Positions 16,755-25,787 of a stretch of 64,000 nucleotides of DNA are shown piece by piece. How positions within the stretch are numbered: the first letter of the stretch is position 1; each line of letters starts with the position of its first letter. Below the pieces are notes generated by a model. The model made no database searches, had not been told where the DNA came from, and worked only from the letters and a program-made list of their open reading frames with translations. Made by a program: the position numbers and the translations under genes. Origin of the DNA: Desulfobulbaceae bacterium (GTDB lineage Bacteria > Desulfobacterota > Desulfobulbia > Desulfobulbales > Desulfocapsaceae); NCBI GenBank assembly GCA_003249645.1, contig QKIH01000044.1, forward strand, positions 38,051 through 102,050, in the 5' to 3' direction.

Positions 16755-18161
16755 TCACTTTTTCATTAATTTTTTAATCAGTTCCTGATATTGCCCTGCT
16801 TTCTTTTTCAGGTCCGGATTCAGATCACCTGCTTTTACAGCAGTATTGAAATTAAATTCTGCAATCTTCAGCTTTCCAAGATAAAGATTATATTTTCCAA
16901 GATAAAACGACATCTTGCCATTTTCCTTTTCTCCACTTGCTATTTTTCCAAGCTCATAATAAACGTCAGCAAATTCTTCCATATTTAATGTGACCTGCTC
17001 AAACAGCTGTTTTGCTCTGCTGTTATTCCCTGCATTCAGATATGCCTTGCCGAGTGAATACGTGCAGTAATTATCGGTTCTGAGTCTATTGTATAATTTT
17101 TCAAGAAGACTTATAGCTCTCTCAGAATCACCTGCTTCAGAGAGTATAACTCCCTTATCAACCTGCAGGATATCACGATCAGGAAATCTGCTGATAACTT
17201 TTTCAAGCAGTTCAAGACTACGCGGATAATTATTTTCCTGACGTTCCAGCTGGGAAAGGCCGTATTCTGCATAAACTTTATGTATTTCATCTGTATTGTC
17301 ATTGGCTATCAGCGAAGCAAGATATGTTCTAAATTCCGCCTTGCTCTGTAATAATGACAAGATACGGTACTTAAAACGGAAAAAATCAAAATCGTCTGCT
17401 GTCGATTGTGCGGGCTCGACGATTTGCGTCTCTGTTGCCATTAATCCCTGCACATAATCAAGTCTTGCTTCAGGATTCGGGTGTGTAAGAAGGTATTGCG
17501 GCACCTGACTCGATTTATATCTCACTATACGGCGCATGGTCTGCAACATTTCTTCCTGCCCAACCGGACTTCTACCGAGTTTTTTCATCCATCCGTAGGC
17601 TAGAAGATCTGCTTCTTCTTCATATTCTCTGCTGAAAGAAAGCTGAGCAGACTGACCTGCAGCAAAAGAACCGGTGATAAGCGCAGCCGTTGCCTTTGCA
17701 TTGCCCAGTGCTAAAGCAGCAAGAGCTACACCAAGACTGGCTATACTGACAATATTGCCTTGTTCGATTCTGCTTGCCAGATGCCTTCGAACAACATGGC
17801 CAATCTCGTGAGCAAGGACAGAACAGAGCTGATCTTCACTGTTCATCTGTTTGATAAGGCCGGTATAGAAAAATATCAGGCCGGATGGCGCTGCAAAGGC
17901 ATTGAATTCATCACTCTCGACAATGTAATAACGATAATCGAAATACTGCAGACCGGCCACAGCCAGAATCTCACTGCCCAGTCCGTTCAAATATGAAACA
18001 AGATCAGGTTCTTCAATGACCGGGAAGGCACTTCGAATACTGTAAAGAAGTTTTTCGCCTGCTTCCCTCTCTTCACCAATGGTGAAACAGTGCGCAGGAG
18101 TAACGAGAAAAAATATGAGCAAAAAGACTATACTTTTAGACAGCAGTTTTTTTATCTTCAT
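16755..18161 (-). CDS. M48 metallopeptidase with TPR repeats (BepA/YfgC-like)
   Basis: A 468-residue exported protein: signal peptide about 1-25, M48 catalytic domain with HEIGH (zinc ligands His118 and His122, catalytic Glu119), a downstream SREYEEEAD providing the third ligand, and TPR repeats in the C-terminal half. This matches BepA-type periplasmic proteases, which deal with stalled outer-membrane proteins. A frame extension to 18182 (MLFDGCK...) exists, but starting at 18161 gives a clean signal peptide. The start lies inside the 3' end of oleD (26-base overlap), so it is co-transcribed with oleBCD. Any link to hydrocarbon synthesis is unknown. Confidence 0.9.
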   Translation of the reverse strand: MKIKKLLSKSIVFLLIFFLVTPAHCFTIGEEREAGEKLLYSIRSAFPVIEEPDLVSYLNGLGSEILAVAGLQYFDYRYYIVESDEFNAFAAPSGLIFFYTGLIKQMNSEDQLCSVLAHEIGHVVRRHLASRIEQGNIVSIASLGVALAALALGNAKATAALITGSFAAGQSAQLSFSREYEEEADLLAYGWMKKLGRSPVGQEEMLQTMRRIVRYKSSQVPQYLLTHPNPEARLDYVQGLMATETQIVEPAQSTADDFDFFRFKYRILSLLQSKAEFRTYLASLIANDNTDEIHKVYAEYGLSQLERQENNYPRSLELLEKVISRFPDRDILQVDKGVILSEAGDSERAISLLEKLYNRLRTDNYCTYSLGKAYLNAGNNSRAKQLFEQVTLNMEEFADVYYELGKIASGEKENGKMSFYLGKYNLYLGKLKIAEFNFNTAVKAGDLNPDLKKKAGQYQELIKKLMKK

Positions 18162-19155
18162 CTTGCAGCCATCGAATAACATTTTCCATTGCCTGTTCGT
18201 CCGTTACAATCGGTTTATAACCGAGATCGTTTTTTGCCCTTTCATGAGAAAAATAATGCGATTTTGCGAGTTGTTCAGCAACAAAACGAGTCATGGGAGG
18301 TTCTTTTTTGCTTTTTGCAACCGTGTACAAGGTCTCCAGAAAGGATCCAAGCTTGTAGGCGGTCTTTTCAGACACCTTCTTCTCAATCTTCTGAATACCA
18401 AGCCGCTCAAAAAGCTCATTAATCCATTTCCATAGATTTACAGGTTTTTCATCACCGATAAAATATACCTTACCATTAGATCGTCTCCTGCTGCAAAGAT
18501 CTTCCGCCGCAAGAATATGCAGATGCGCCACATTGTCGACATAGCTGATATCCACCCTGTTCATGCCGGATCCGACAATTTTCAGTTTGTTGGCTTTGCC
18601 ACGACTTACAAGACGAGGAAGAAGATGGGGATCGTTGGGGCCGTAAATAAGATGGGGCCTGATGGCACAGCCCGACAGGTTCTTATCAAGTGCTTCCAGG
18701 ACTGCCTTTTCGGCCATAACCTTGCTTTTAGCATAATTGCAGAGAAATTCCGTTGCATAGGGCAAGCTTTCATCTCCCCCTTGAATATCCTGCCGGTTAA
18801 AGACAACTGACGGCGTAGAGGTGTAAACCAGACGTTTTACAGATTGTGATTTGCACCCTTTTATGACGTTTTCTGTCCCTGCTACATTGATTCTGTAATA
18901 ATCACTCCACTTTCCCCAGACACCAGCCAGTGCAGCGGTGTGAAAAACAGTATCTACCCCGGCAAGGCCTGCTTTCACAAATGCCTCATCACAGATATCG
19001 CCTCGCAGACACTCAACCCCTTTGGCAGCAAGATCGGCATATTCATTTCTGCCAATGACCTTCACCTGGAGACCTTTTTCAAGCAGCATATCAACAATCT
19101 TTCTCCCGACAAAACCACCGCCACCCGTCACCAAAGCTGTTTTCATGTTATCCAT
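18136..19155 (-). CDS. oleD: OleD-like 2-alkyl-3-oxoalkanoate reductase
   Basis: A 339-residue extended SDR with the NAD(P) motif TGGGGFVG (10-17), the active-site pair Tyr141/Lys145 (YAKSK) and Ser113. In olefin synthesis OleD reduces the 2-alkyl-3-ketoacid made by OleA to the hydroxy acid. The assignment rests on strong resemblance to the 3-beta-HSD/OleD group and on position directly after oleC, with an 8-base overlap (ATGGATAA). AAGG eight bases upstream supports this ATG. Confidence 0.87.
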   Translation of the reverse strand: MDNMKTALVTGGGGFVGRKIVDMLLEKGLQVKVIGRNEYADLAAKGVECLRGDICDEAFVKAGLAGVDTVFHTAALAGVWGKWSDYYRINVAGTENVIKGCKSQSVKRLVYTSTPSVVFNRQDIQGGDESLPYATEFLCNYAKSKVMAEKAVLEALDKNLSGCAIRPHLIYGPNDPHLLPRLVSRGKANKLKIVGSGMNRVDISYVDNVAHLHILAAEDLCSRRRSNGKVYFIGDEKPVNLWKWINELFERLGIQKIEKKVSEKTAYKLGSFLETLYTVAKSKKEPPMTRFVAEQLAKSHYFSHERAKNDLGYKPIVTDEQAMENVIRWLQDEDKKTAV

Positions 19156-20776
19156 TTATTTTACCTTCTGCCCATACTGCCAGCTTTTCCCTGAATATTT
19201 TGGCATTATGGCGAATATCGACAGGAAATGAGGTGTGAACAAGAAAATGCTCTATATCACTTGTCAAATCTGAAACTGAGCAGAGTCTTTTCACCTCATC
19301 AATCAGTTGCTCTTCTGAAAGGCCATTGTTCTTCGTCGGTTCCAGGATCATCACAGGAGAGAAAAAACCGGGGTAGTTTTTATCAGCAATCGGAACCATG
19401 GCAGACCGGAAAACCGCAGGGTGATTATTTGCGATGGCTTCACATGGGATAGTATATTTTGTCTGTCCTGTCATCACAACCCGATGTGCTTTTCTGCCGC
19501 AAAACCAGATTCGCCCATTTTCATCTTTATAGCCGGTATCTCCCATTCTATGCCAAAACGATCCTTGATCTGGGATTTTTGCAAGCCTTGTCTCTTCAGC
19601 ATTATTTTCATACGCCTTCGTCACAACATCACCCTGAACAATTATTTCACCGATGATATTGTTTTTACATTCAACAGCTTCCACTATATCCCCTATGGGC
19701 GCATCATTAATTTCTATTATCCTGATCTGTATTCCCGGAAGAGGTCTTCCCACACAAGTCCCCATTCCCTTTACAGTTTGCGGCCAGGTTTCCTGTACTA
19801 TTTCCCTGCCTTCTATTGAAACAATAGGCAGACTTTCCGTTGCGCCATATGGGGTATATATTTCCGCATCTTCGGCGATGCTGCTGAACACTCTTCCTAT
19901 CAGTTCTCCCGGTACCGGGGCCCCTGCCATCAGCACTTTTTTAACAGTTTTCAGTCGTATTTTGTTTTTGATGCAATAATGTGAAACCACATTCCACAAA
20001 GCCGGAGAGCCAAAGGAATAGCTCACTTTATATTGATCAATAGAGGCAACAAATTTTTTCGGGTCTACATAAGCAGGTTTTGTCGGATCCATATCCGGAA
20101 TGACCGCGCAAGCCCCAAGTGCAGTGGAAAACAGTGCGAAAAGAGGAAATGCCGGCTGATCAATATCAGACGAGCCTATCTTGTAATATTTTCTGAGATG
20201 TTCGAGCTGCGCTGCAAAAATAGAATGTTCATACCGTACACCTTTGGGCGGACCGGTCGAACCTGTAGTGAAAATAATGGCAGCCAGATCTTTTTCGGCA
20301 GGCTGATAGATTTCAAAGGGCTGATTTGAAAATGCCTTAACAGCACCAAGAATATTTTTGCCGAGCAATCCAAAAGACGGACCGACACAAAATGTTTTTT
20401 TTATTGAGGAAAAATGTTTTGAAAATACCCGCTTAAAAAGGCAGGCCTTCGGAATACCGATAAAGATATCCGGTTTAACTTTATCAATACATCGTAAAAG
20501 ATTTTTGTATCCCATACCGGGATCGATAAGAATCGTTACTGCACCGACCTTGAACAAGGCAAAAGTAAGACAGATAAAATCTGCCGATGGTTTTACCATC
20601 AGCATGACGCGGTCTCCGTGATTTACTCCAGAAGACCTGAGCATCGAGGCAAAGGCATCAGAATAGTTCTCAAGTTCACGAAAACTCAGTTTCTTTCCCG
20701 TTGCTGCTTCTATCAGTCCGGTTTTTTCTTCAAGTTTTTCTGCTGCTTCGCGTAACGTAAAGGCTATATTGCGCAT
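19148..20776 (-). CDS. oleC: OleC-like beta-lactone synthetase
   Basis: A 542-residue ANL-superfamily adenylating enzyme with the phosphate loop FTTGSTGPPKG (169-179) and the A5-like YGATES. The stretch FPLFALFSTALG followed by an aspartate-rich DMDPTKP is what I recognise as OleC-specific, distinguishing it from acyl-CoA ligases. OleC converts the 2-alkyl-3-hydroxy acid to a cis beta-lactone using ATP. Its neighbours oleB (12 bases upstream) and oleD (overlapping downstream) support the call. Confidence 0.88.
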   Translation of the reverse strand: MRNIAFTLREAAEKLEEKTGLIEAATGKKLSFRELENYSDAFASMLRSSGVNHGDRVMLMVKPSADFICLTFALFKVGAVTILIDPGMGYKNLLRCIDKVKPDIFIGIPKACLFKRVFSKHFSSIKKTFCVGPSFGLLGKNILGAVKAFSNQPFEIYQPAEKDLAAIIFTTGSTGPPKGVRYEHSIFAAQLEHLRKYYKIGSSDIDQPAFPLFALFSTALGACAVIPDMDPTKPAYVDPKKFVASIDQYKVSYSFGSPALWNVVSHYCIKNKIRLKTVKKVLMAGAPVPGELIGRVFSSIAEDAEIYTPYGATESLPIVSIEGREIVQETWPQTVKGMGTCVGRPLPGIQIRIIEINDAPIGDIVEAVECKNNIIGEIIVQGDVVTKAYENNAEETRLAKIPDQGSFWHRMGDTGYKDENGRIWFCGRKAHRVVMTGQTKYTIPCEAIANNHPAVFRSAMVPIADKNYPGFFSPVMILEPTKNNGLSEEQLIDEVKRLCSVSDLTSDIEHFLVHTSFPVDIRHNAKIFREKLAVWAEGKING

Positions 20777-20788
20777 GAGAATTAATCC

Positions 20789-21643
20789 TCACCCCTGCAG
20801 GAATTTTTCAATCACCGGGCAGATTTCATCCCACTTATCCTCAAGGACATAATGGCCGGCATCTTCATAATAGTGAATCAGGGCCTGTGGAAACCTTGCT
20901 TTCCATTCATTAAAGAAATGATCATTGAAACAGAAATCTTTTCCCCCCCAGCCAATGAATACCGGAAGATTGCTGTTCTGGAATCTCTCAAGACCTTCCT
21001 CCACTTCTTTCAAAGGCTGATATGATACATGATCTTCTTTCAATGGGATGTCCTGAACAAATCGATGTGTTGCGATTCTGTTTTCCCAGGAATTATAAGG
21101 CCGCAGATAACCTGTTTTAATTTCCTTTTTCATCTTCTTCGTTACGGCCATAAACGTAGCCGGCCAGGCAAATCCGTTAAATCCGCGAACAATGAATTCA
21201 CCGAGCACAGGAATTTTACAAATTCTGATACGAAGAGGTATCCGATCGGAACGAAAAGCAGCTGTATTTAAAACTACGGCACGCTGAAGCTGATCAGGGT
21301 TCTTTGCAGCCACTCCAAAACCAATAGCCCCGCCCCAGTCATGCACGACAAGTGAATAACTGTCAACGTTCAGATGAATTAACAGTTTCTGCAGATTATC
21401 TATATGGTTTTCAAGAGTATATTGATAGTTCTGAGGCTTATCAGAAAGCCCACAGCCAAGATGATCAACCGCAATCACACGGTGAGTTGCAGAAAGCACC
21501 TTAACGAGACGTCTGTAGTAATAGGACCAGGTCGGATTGCCGTGAACCAAGACCACACATGGCCCATCGCCCTCATCAAGATAATGAAGCCGATTAGAAT
21601 CTACAGTGAAATAATTTGATGAAAACGGGTACTGATATAGCAA
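20789..21643 (-). CDS. oleB: OleB-like beta-lactone decarboxylase (alpha/beta hydrolase)
   Basis: An alpha/beta hydrolase of the haloalkane-dehalogenase-like group: HGNPTWS oxyanion region, nucleophile Asp102 in VHDWGGA, and catalytic His in EDAGHYVLED. OleB decarboxylates the beta-lactone to a cis internal olefin. The frame runs open to an ATG at 21751, but the extra 36 residues are basic and do not resemble the family. The TTG at 21643 gives 284 residues beginning MLYQYPFSS, close to the usual OleB start. Neither start has a clear ribosome-binding sequence, so the 5' end is uncertain. It is the first gene of oleB-oleC-oleD-M48. Confidence 0.85.
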   Translation of the reverse strand: MLYQYPFSSNYFTVDSNRLHYLDEGDGPCVVLVHGNPTWSYYYRRLVKVLSATHRVIAVDHLGCGLSDKPQNYQYTLENHIDNLQKLLIHLNVDSYSLVVHDWGGAIGFGVAAKNPDQLQRAVVLNTAAFRSDRIPLRIRICKIPVLGEFIVRGFNGFAWPATFMAVTKKMKKEIKTGYLRPYNSWENRIATHRFVQDIPLKEDHVSYQPLKEVEEGLERFQNSNLPVFIGWGGKDFCFNDHFFNEWKARFPQALIHYYEDAGHYVLEDKWDEICPVIEKFLQG

Positions 21644-21751
21644 AATAGTATATTGAGGTATTTCGTTGATAAGAAACCGGTCGCAAATACGATGCAATCT
21701 GCAACGGCTTTGGATAATTTTGCACTTTATACCACCTTCTCTTAAAAACAT

Positions 21752-22041
21752 AAGGAAAAAATAAAATAATTAACATAGGTCTATAACGGAACGACTGAAT
21801 CTCATTTGTCAAGGCTAAACCCTAACAAAAGCACCTATCAATTTTTTTCTGCTTTTTTTGTGATTTTGTTCTTGCGTTAATATATCGAATATGCTATCTG
21901 AATTCTTAAGTTGCACGTAAATACTAGTAAAATTCAATCATTATACATTATAAGCGTGTGATTTAGATGCAGCCAACGGAAAAGCTGTTGGGAGATTAAA
22001 GAGGATCTGAAAGAGCAGATCGTGTAAAAAAGGAGTTCATG
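21752..22041 (+). promoter_or_regulatory. Divergent intergenic region and structured cspA leader
   Basis: An AT-rich gap between oleB (minus) and the cold-shock gene (plus). A weak promoter-like TTGCGT/TATCTG pair lies at 21872-21900. The likely leader holds two small hairpins: CCAAC/GTTGG at 21973-21977 and 21987-21991, and GATCTG/CAGATC at 22004-22009 and 22016-22021, just before the AGGAG ribosome-binding site at 22031. Structured leaders are common upstream of cold-shock genes; thermo-regulation here is inference. No gene was found in the gap. Confidence 0.4.
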
Positions 22042-22242
22042 ATGGCAGAAGGTACAGTTAAGTGGTTTAATGATTCTAAGGGCTTTGGTTTTATTGAACA
22101 AGATGGCGGTCAGGATGTGTTTGTACACTACTCCGCTATTCAATCAGAAGGATTCAAATCCCTTGAGGAAGGCGCAAGAGTAAGTTTCGAAATCGTAGAC
22201 GGCCCTAAAGGTCCTGCTGCCGATAACGTTGTAAAACTGTAA
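22042..22242 (+). CDS. Cold-shock protein (CspA family)
   Basis: A 66-residue single CSD domain beginning [20 protein letters not shown], with both RNA-binding motifs KGFGFI (RNP1) and VFVHYSAI (RNP2) intact. It acts as an RNA chaperone or nucleic-acid binder. An upstream in-frame ATG at 22039 would sit only 3 bases from AGGAG; the ATG at 22042 has a 6-base spacing and matches the family start. It is monocistronic, with its own terminator. Confidence 0.96.
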   Translation: MAEGTVKWFNDSKGFGFIEQDGGQDVFVHYSAIQSEGFKSLEEGARVSFEIVDGPKGPAADNVVKL

Positions 22243-22263
22243 TATTACAGTTTATGCAATTTT

Positions 22264-22294
22264 AGGGTTCTGCATTCTGCAGGACCCTTTTTTT
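22264..22294 (+). terminator. Rho-independent terminator of the cold-shock gene
   Basis: An 11-bp stem (AGGGTTCTGCA with TGCAGGACCCT, one G-T pair), a 3-base loop and a run of seven T from 22288, located 21 bases after the stop codon. Confidence 0.92.
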
Positions 22295-22396
22295 ATTTCT
22301 ATATTATTTTCCTTCTGTCTTTTCTGTTTCCAGTATAGTATTAAAGTTGGCCAACAACCTTAACCGAGGTTTTGATTTAACTTTACTTATAATATT

Positions 22397-23317
22397 ATGA
22401 CACTTGCAAACCACCCGCTTATTATTTTAGACGGCGCCACCGGTACCACTCTCCAGAGTATGGATATCCCAAACTCCGCCTGGGATGGACTTGATGGTTG
22501 TAATGAATACCTCAATGTCAGTTCACCGGATACAGTTGTTGAGTTGCATTCCATGTTCCTCGAGGCCGGGGCAATGGCTATCGAAACCAATACATTTGGC
22601 TGTTCATCAATTGTACTGTCTGAATATGGTCTTGAAAACAGGGTTAGAGAAATCAATACCGCCGCTGTTAATAATGCCAAGAAAGCTATAAAGGCGCATA
22701 ATTCATCTGAGCCTAAATATATTCTCGGTTCAATTGGCCCGACCACAAAACTTCCGGTACTTGGCCATATAGAGCCTGATGCACTGACCGAATCACTGAG
22801 AGAGCAGACAACCTCCTTAATCGATGCCGGCATTGACGGGCTTATTATCGAAACCTGCCAGGATCTTCTCCAGGTAAAGCTGACTCTTGTCACTTGTTTT
22901 GAGATCATAGAAAAACTTGATAAAAAGATACCGGTCATGTGTTCTGTGACAATGGAAAAACTGGGCACCATGCTTGTCGGGACCGACATCGGAGCTGTTG
23001 TTGCAACAATTGCTCCTTTTCCCGTCTTCTCTCTCGGCCTGAACTGCGCTACAGGCCCTGAAGATATGTCCTCACATATCACCTACCTGAAAAACAACTG
23101 GACAGGTCGCATCTCCTGCTACCCGAATCAGGGAATGCCGGAAGTTGTTAATGGGCAGACATGTTATCCAATGTCCCCTGAACAATTCAGCCATCATATG
23201 CATAAATTTGTTACTGAAGATGGTGTTTCCATTGTAGGAGGCTGTTGCGGTACTTCACCTGCTCATATCAAACAACTCAGCGATCATCTTAAAAGCGCTG
23301 TTCCAACAAGAAAATAA
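22397..23317 (+). CDS. metH: Homocysteine S-methyltransferase module (split methionine synthase)
   Basis: A 306-residue protein equal to the N-terminal homocysteine-binding barrel of MetH. DGATGTTLQ at the start and the zinc-ligand cysteines in LNCATGP and GGCCGTSPAHI are present. It would activate homocysteine thiolate for methylation from methylcobalamin. Alone it lacks folate, B12 and reactivation modules; these are in the next gene, 7 bases downstream. No recognisable cobalamin or SAM riboswitch is seen in the short upstream gap. Confidence 0.92.
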   Translation: MTLANHPLIILDGATGTTLQSMDIPNSAWDGLDGCNEYLNVSSPDTVVELHSMFLEAGAMAIETNTFGCSSIVLSEYGLENRVREINTAAVNNAKKAIKAHNSSEPKYILGSIGPTTKLPVLGHIEPDALTESLREQTTSLIDAGIDGLIIETCQDLLQVKLTLVTCFEIIEKLDKKIPVMCSVTMEKLGTMLVGTDIGAVVATIAPFPVFSLGLNCATGPEDMSSHITYLKNNWTGRISCYPNQGMPEVVNGQTCYPMSPEQFSHHMHKFVTEDGVSIVGGCCGTSPAHIKQLSDHLKSAVPTRK

Positions 23318-23324
23318 AAGCAGC

Positions 23325-25733
23325 ATGAACACAACAAACTCACAATTATCCAGCCTATACCAATCTGTCGATATTACCCAGGACATTCCTCCCCTTATAG
23401 TCGGGGAACGAACCAATCCAACCGGATCCAAAAAGTTCAGAGAACTTCTTCTTGCTGACGATTTTGACGGTTGTCTCCAAGTCGCTGTTGAGCAGGAACG
23501 AATAGGGGCTCACGTGCTTGACCTTTCCGCAGCCTGGGCCGGTCGGAACGAAGAAGAGGATCTGGTTAAGCTCGTCAAGCTTTTCAGCCAGACCTTGCGT
23601 ATACCGCTGATGATCGATTCAACCTCTCCTGTCTGCATAGAAAAAGCGCTGAAGTCATATCCAGGCAGGCCGGTTATCAACTCAATTAACCTTGAGGATG
23701 GTGGTGATAATCTGCACAAAGTTTGCGGACTTGCTAAAAAATATGGAGCCTGTGTCGTTGCTCTCACCATTGACGAAGACGGAATGGCAATGGATACCCC
23801 GAAAAAATTTGAGGTAGCCGAAAGAATATTCAATATCGCTGTCAACCAATATGGTCTCCAGCCTTCAGACATATTCTTTGATCCGCTGACGTTCACTGTA
23901 GGCTCCGGAGACACCAATCTTGTTGATGCGGCAGTACAGACCCTTGATGCAATTAGACTCATCAAGGAAAAGCTTGTCGGTGCCAAGACTATTCTTGGTC
24001 TTTCCAACATTTCCTTCGGCTTGCGTCCACCTGCCAGGAAAGTGTTGAACGCCGTCTTCCTCCATGAAGCTGTTGAAGCCGGACTCGACGCTGTAATCAT
24101 CAATCCGACAAACTGCATTTCACTTGATACCATCAATAAAGAAAGCAGACAGCTGGCGATGGACCTGCTCTACAACAGGCAAAGCGGTGAGACATCTCCT
24201 CTCATGGCGTATATCGATCATTTTGAAAGTCATAGCGGCGTTGAGGAGACTCACGACGAGGCAGAGTTCAACCCTGAACAGCAGATGTTTGACAGTGTTC
24301 TTCATGGTAACAGGAAGAATATCAATGATCTTCTTTATATGCTGATGGACAAGTACAACCCGCTTGATATCGTCAACCAGATTCTTGTCCCCGCCATGAA
24401 AAGAGTCGGTGAACTTTTCGGCTCCGGTGAAATGCTGCTTCCTTTTGTTCTTCAGTCTGCTGAAGTTATGCGGGCAAGCGTAGAAATCCTTGAACCGTAC
24501 ATGGATAAGAGTTCAAAAAGCGATGCACCAAAGGTCCTGCTTGCAACGGTGCAGGGCGATGTTCATGATATTGGTAAAAACCTCGTCAATATTATCCTTT
24601 CCAACAACGGATATGATGTAATCGATATCGGGATAAAGGTCCCTGCAGAACGGATTATAGAAGAGGCCCAAAAACACAAAGTTGACATCATCGGTCTGAG
24701 TGGACTTCTCGTAAAATCTGCAGTCGTTATGCGGGACAGCATGTCGATATACAAGGAGGCAGGATTAACTCAGCCTATTTTACTCGGTGGTGCTGCTCTA
24801 ACCAGAAAGTTTGTCGCTACAGAATGTGCAGTTGAATATCCATCACCGGTGGTCTACTGCAAGGATGCTTTTGCCGGCCTCAAAGCCCTGCAGGACATGG
24901 AAGAAGGTAAACTCAAATCGACCACATGGACAGGCAGTGATCGTGCAGTACAATCAAGCGAAGAGGCGGAACAGGTTGTAATTCAACCGGCTAAAAACAT
25001 TCCAAAACCGCCTGTTTTCGGTACTGCGAGAATGGAAGTAGAAACAAAAGATTTCATCGATCTTATCAAGACAAACTTTTTGTTCCGGGGCAGATGGGGA
25101 TATGTCCGCGGCAATATGAGCAAAGATGAATATCAGGAACTGCTTGATAAGACCGTGTTTCCGCAATATCGTGCTATCCGTGAAAGAATACTGAATGAAA
25201 ATTTGCTGGAACCTAAAATCAACTATGGCTGGTTCAACTGCCATAAAGAAAAAGATACTCTTTACGTTGATGCTGCAGGCCAAACGATTGAATTCACTTT
25301 CCCCCGTCAACAAGGCATTCCTCACCTCAGTCTTGTTGACTACTTCAACAGCAGAGAGCAGGGCTCGGATGTGGTTGGCTTCTTCGTCGTAACAGTTGGC
25401 AGCAAAATTGACAGAATTGCTCATGAGCTCTATCAGCAAGGAGAATTTCACGACTATCTGCTTCTCCACGGTTACTCTGTTGAAGCGGCAGAAGCGCTGG
25501 CTGAATACACTCACAAAATGATGCGGAATGAAATCGGTATCATGTATACAGGTGAACGTTACAGTTTCGGATATTCTGCCTGTCCCGATCTCAATTTACA
25601 ACAACCTCTTCTGAAGCTGCTACGGTCTGAAGAAATTGGTGTGGAACTGACTGAATCCATGGAGATGGTTCCTGAACAGAGTGTGTCTGCCATGGTCGTG
25701 CATCACTCCCAGGCTTCCTACTTTTCGGTATAA
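23325..25733 (+). CDS. metH: Methionine synthase folate/B12/activation modules
   Basis: An 802-residue protein. Order: pterin-binding (methyl-THF) barrel about 20-290 (VGERTNPTGS start), B12-binding cap about 310-395, cobalamin-binding Rossmann domain with His414 in DVHDIGKN as lower axial ligand, and an AdoMet-dependent reactivation domain about 575-802 (RYSFGYSACPDL near its end). With the preceding 306-residue protein it reconstitutes a MetH of 1108 residues, close to the 1227 of E. coli. The split between modules 1 and 2 is clean, without a frameshift signature, so it is a stable two-subunit arrangement. Confidence 0.93.
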   Translation: MNTTNSQLSSLYQSVDITQDIPPLIVGERTNPTGSKKFRELLLADDFDGCLQVAVEQERIGAHVLDLSAAWAGRNEEEDLVKLVKLFSQTLRIPLMIDSTSPVCIEKALKSYPGRPVINSINLEDGGDNLHKVCGLAKKYGACVVALTIDEDGMAMDTPKKFEVAERIFNIAVNQYGLQPSDIFFDPLTFTVGSGDTNLVDAAVQTLDAIRLIKEKLVGAKTILGLSNISFGLRPPARKVLNAVFLHEAVEAGLDAVIINPTNCISLDTINKESRQLAMDLLYNRQSGETSPLMAYIDHFESHSGVEETHDEAEFNPEQQMFDSVLHGNRKNINDLLYMLMDKYNPLDIVNQILVPAMKRVGELFGSGEMLLPFVLQSAEVMRASVEILEPYMDKSSKSDAPKVLLATVQGDVHDIGKNLVNIILSNNGYDVIDIGIKVPAERIIEEAQKHKVDIIGLSGLLVKSAVVMRDSMSIYKEAGLTQPILLGGAALTRKFVATECAVEYPSPVVYCKDAFAGLKALQDMEEGKLKSTTWTGSDRAVQSSEEAEQVVIQPAKNIPKPPVFGTARMEVETKDFIDLIKTNFLFRGRWGYVRGNMSKDEYQELLDKTVFPQYRAIRERILNENLLEPKINYGWFNCHKEKDTLYVDAAGQTIEFTFPRQQGIPHLSLVDYFNSREQGSDVVGFFVVTVGSKIDRIAHELYQQGEFHDYLLLHGYSVEAAEALAEYTHKMMRNEIGIMYTGERYSFGYSACPDLNLQQPLLKLLRSEEIGVELTESMEMVPEQSVSAMVVHHSQASYFSV

Positions 25734-25745
25734 CAACGGCAGCAG

Positions 25746-25774
25746 AGGGCTATAACTTTTAAGGTTATAGCCCT
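25746..25774. terminator. Convergent hairpin between metH and pepA
   Basis: A perfect 11-bp stem (AGGGCTATAAC with GTTATAGCCCT) and a 7-base loop between two converging genes. The T run on either side is weak, so termination may be imperfect, but the placement suits a shared terminator. Confidence 0.75.
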
Positions 25775-25787
25775 TGCGTCTTCTTAT

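Noticed and set aside
19421..19819. Open frames antisense to oleC and other long genes
   Set aside because: They lie fully inside well-supported genes on the opposite strand, have no ribosome-binding sites and encode no recognisable domain.
22295..22396. Cobalamin or SAM riboswitch before the methionine synthase genes
   Set aside because: The gap is about 100 bases with no B12-box or SAM-box sequence that I could recognise.
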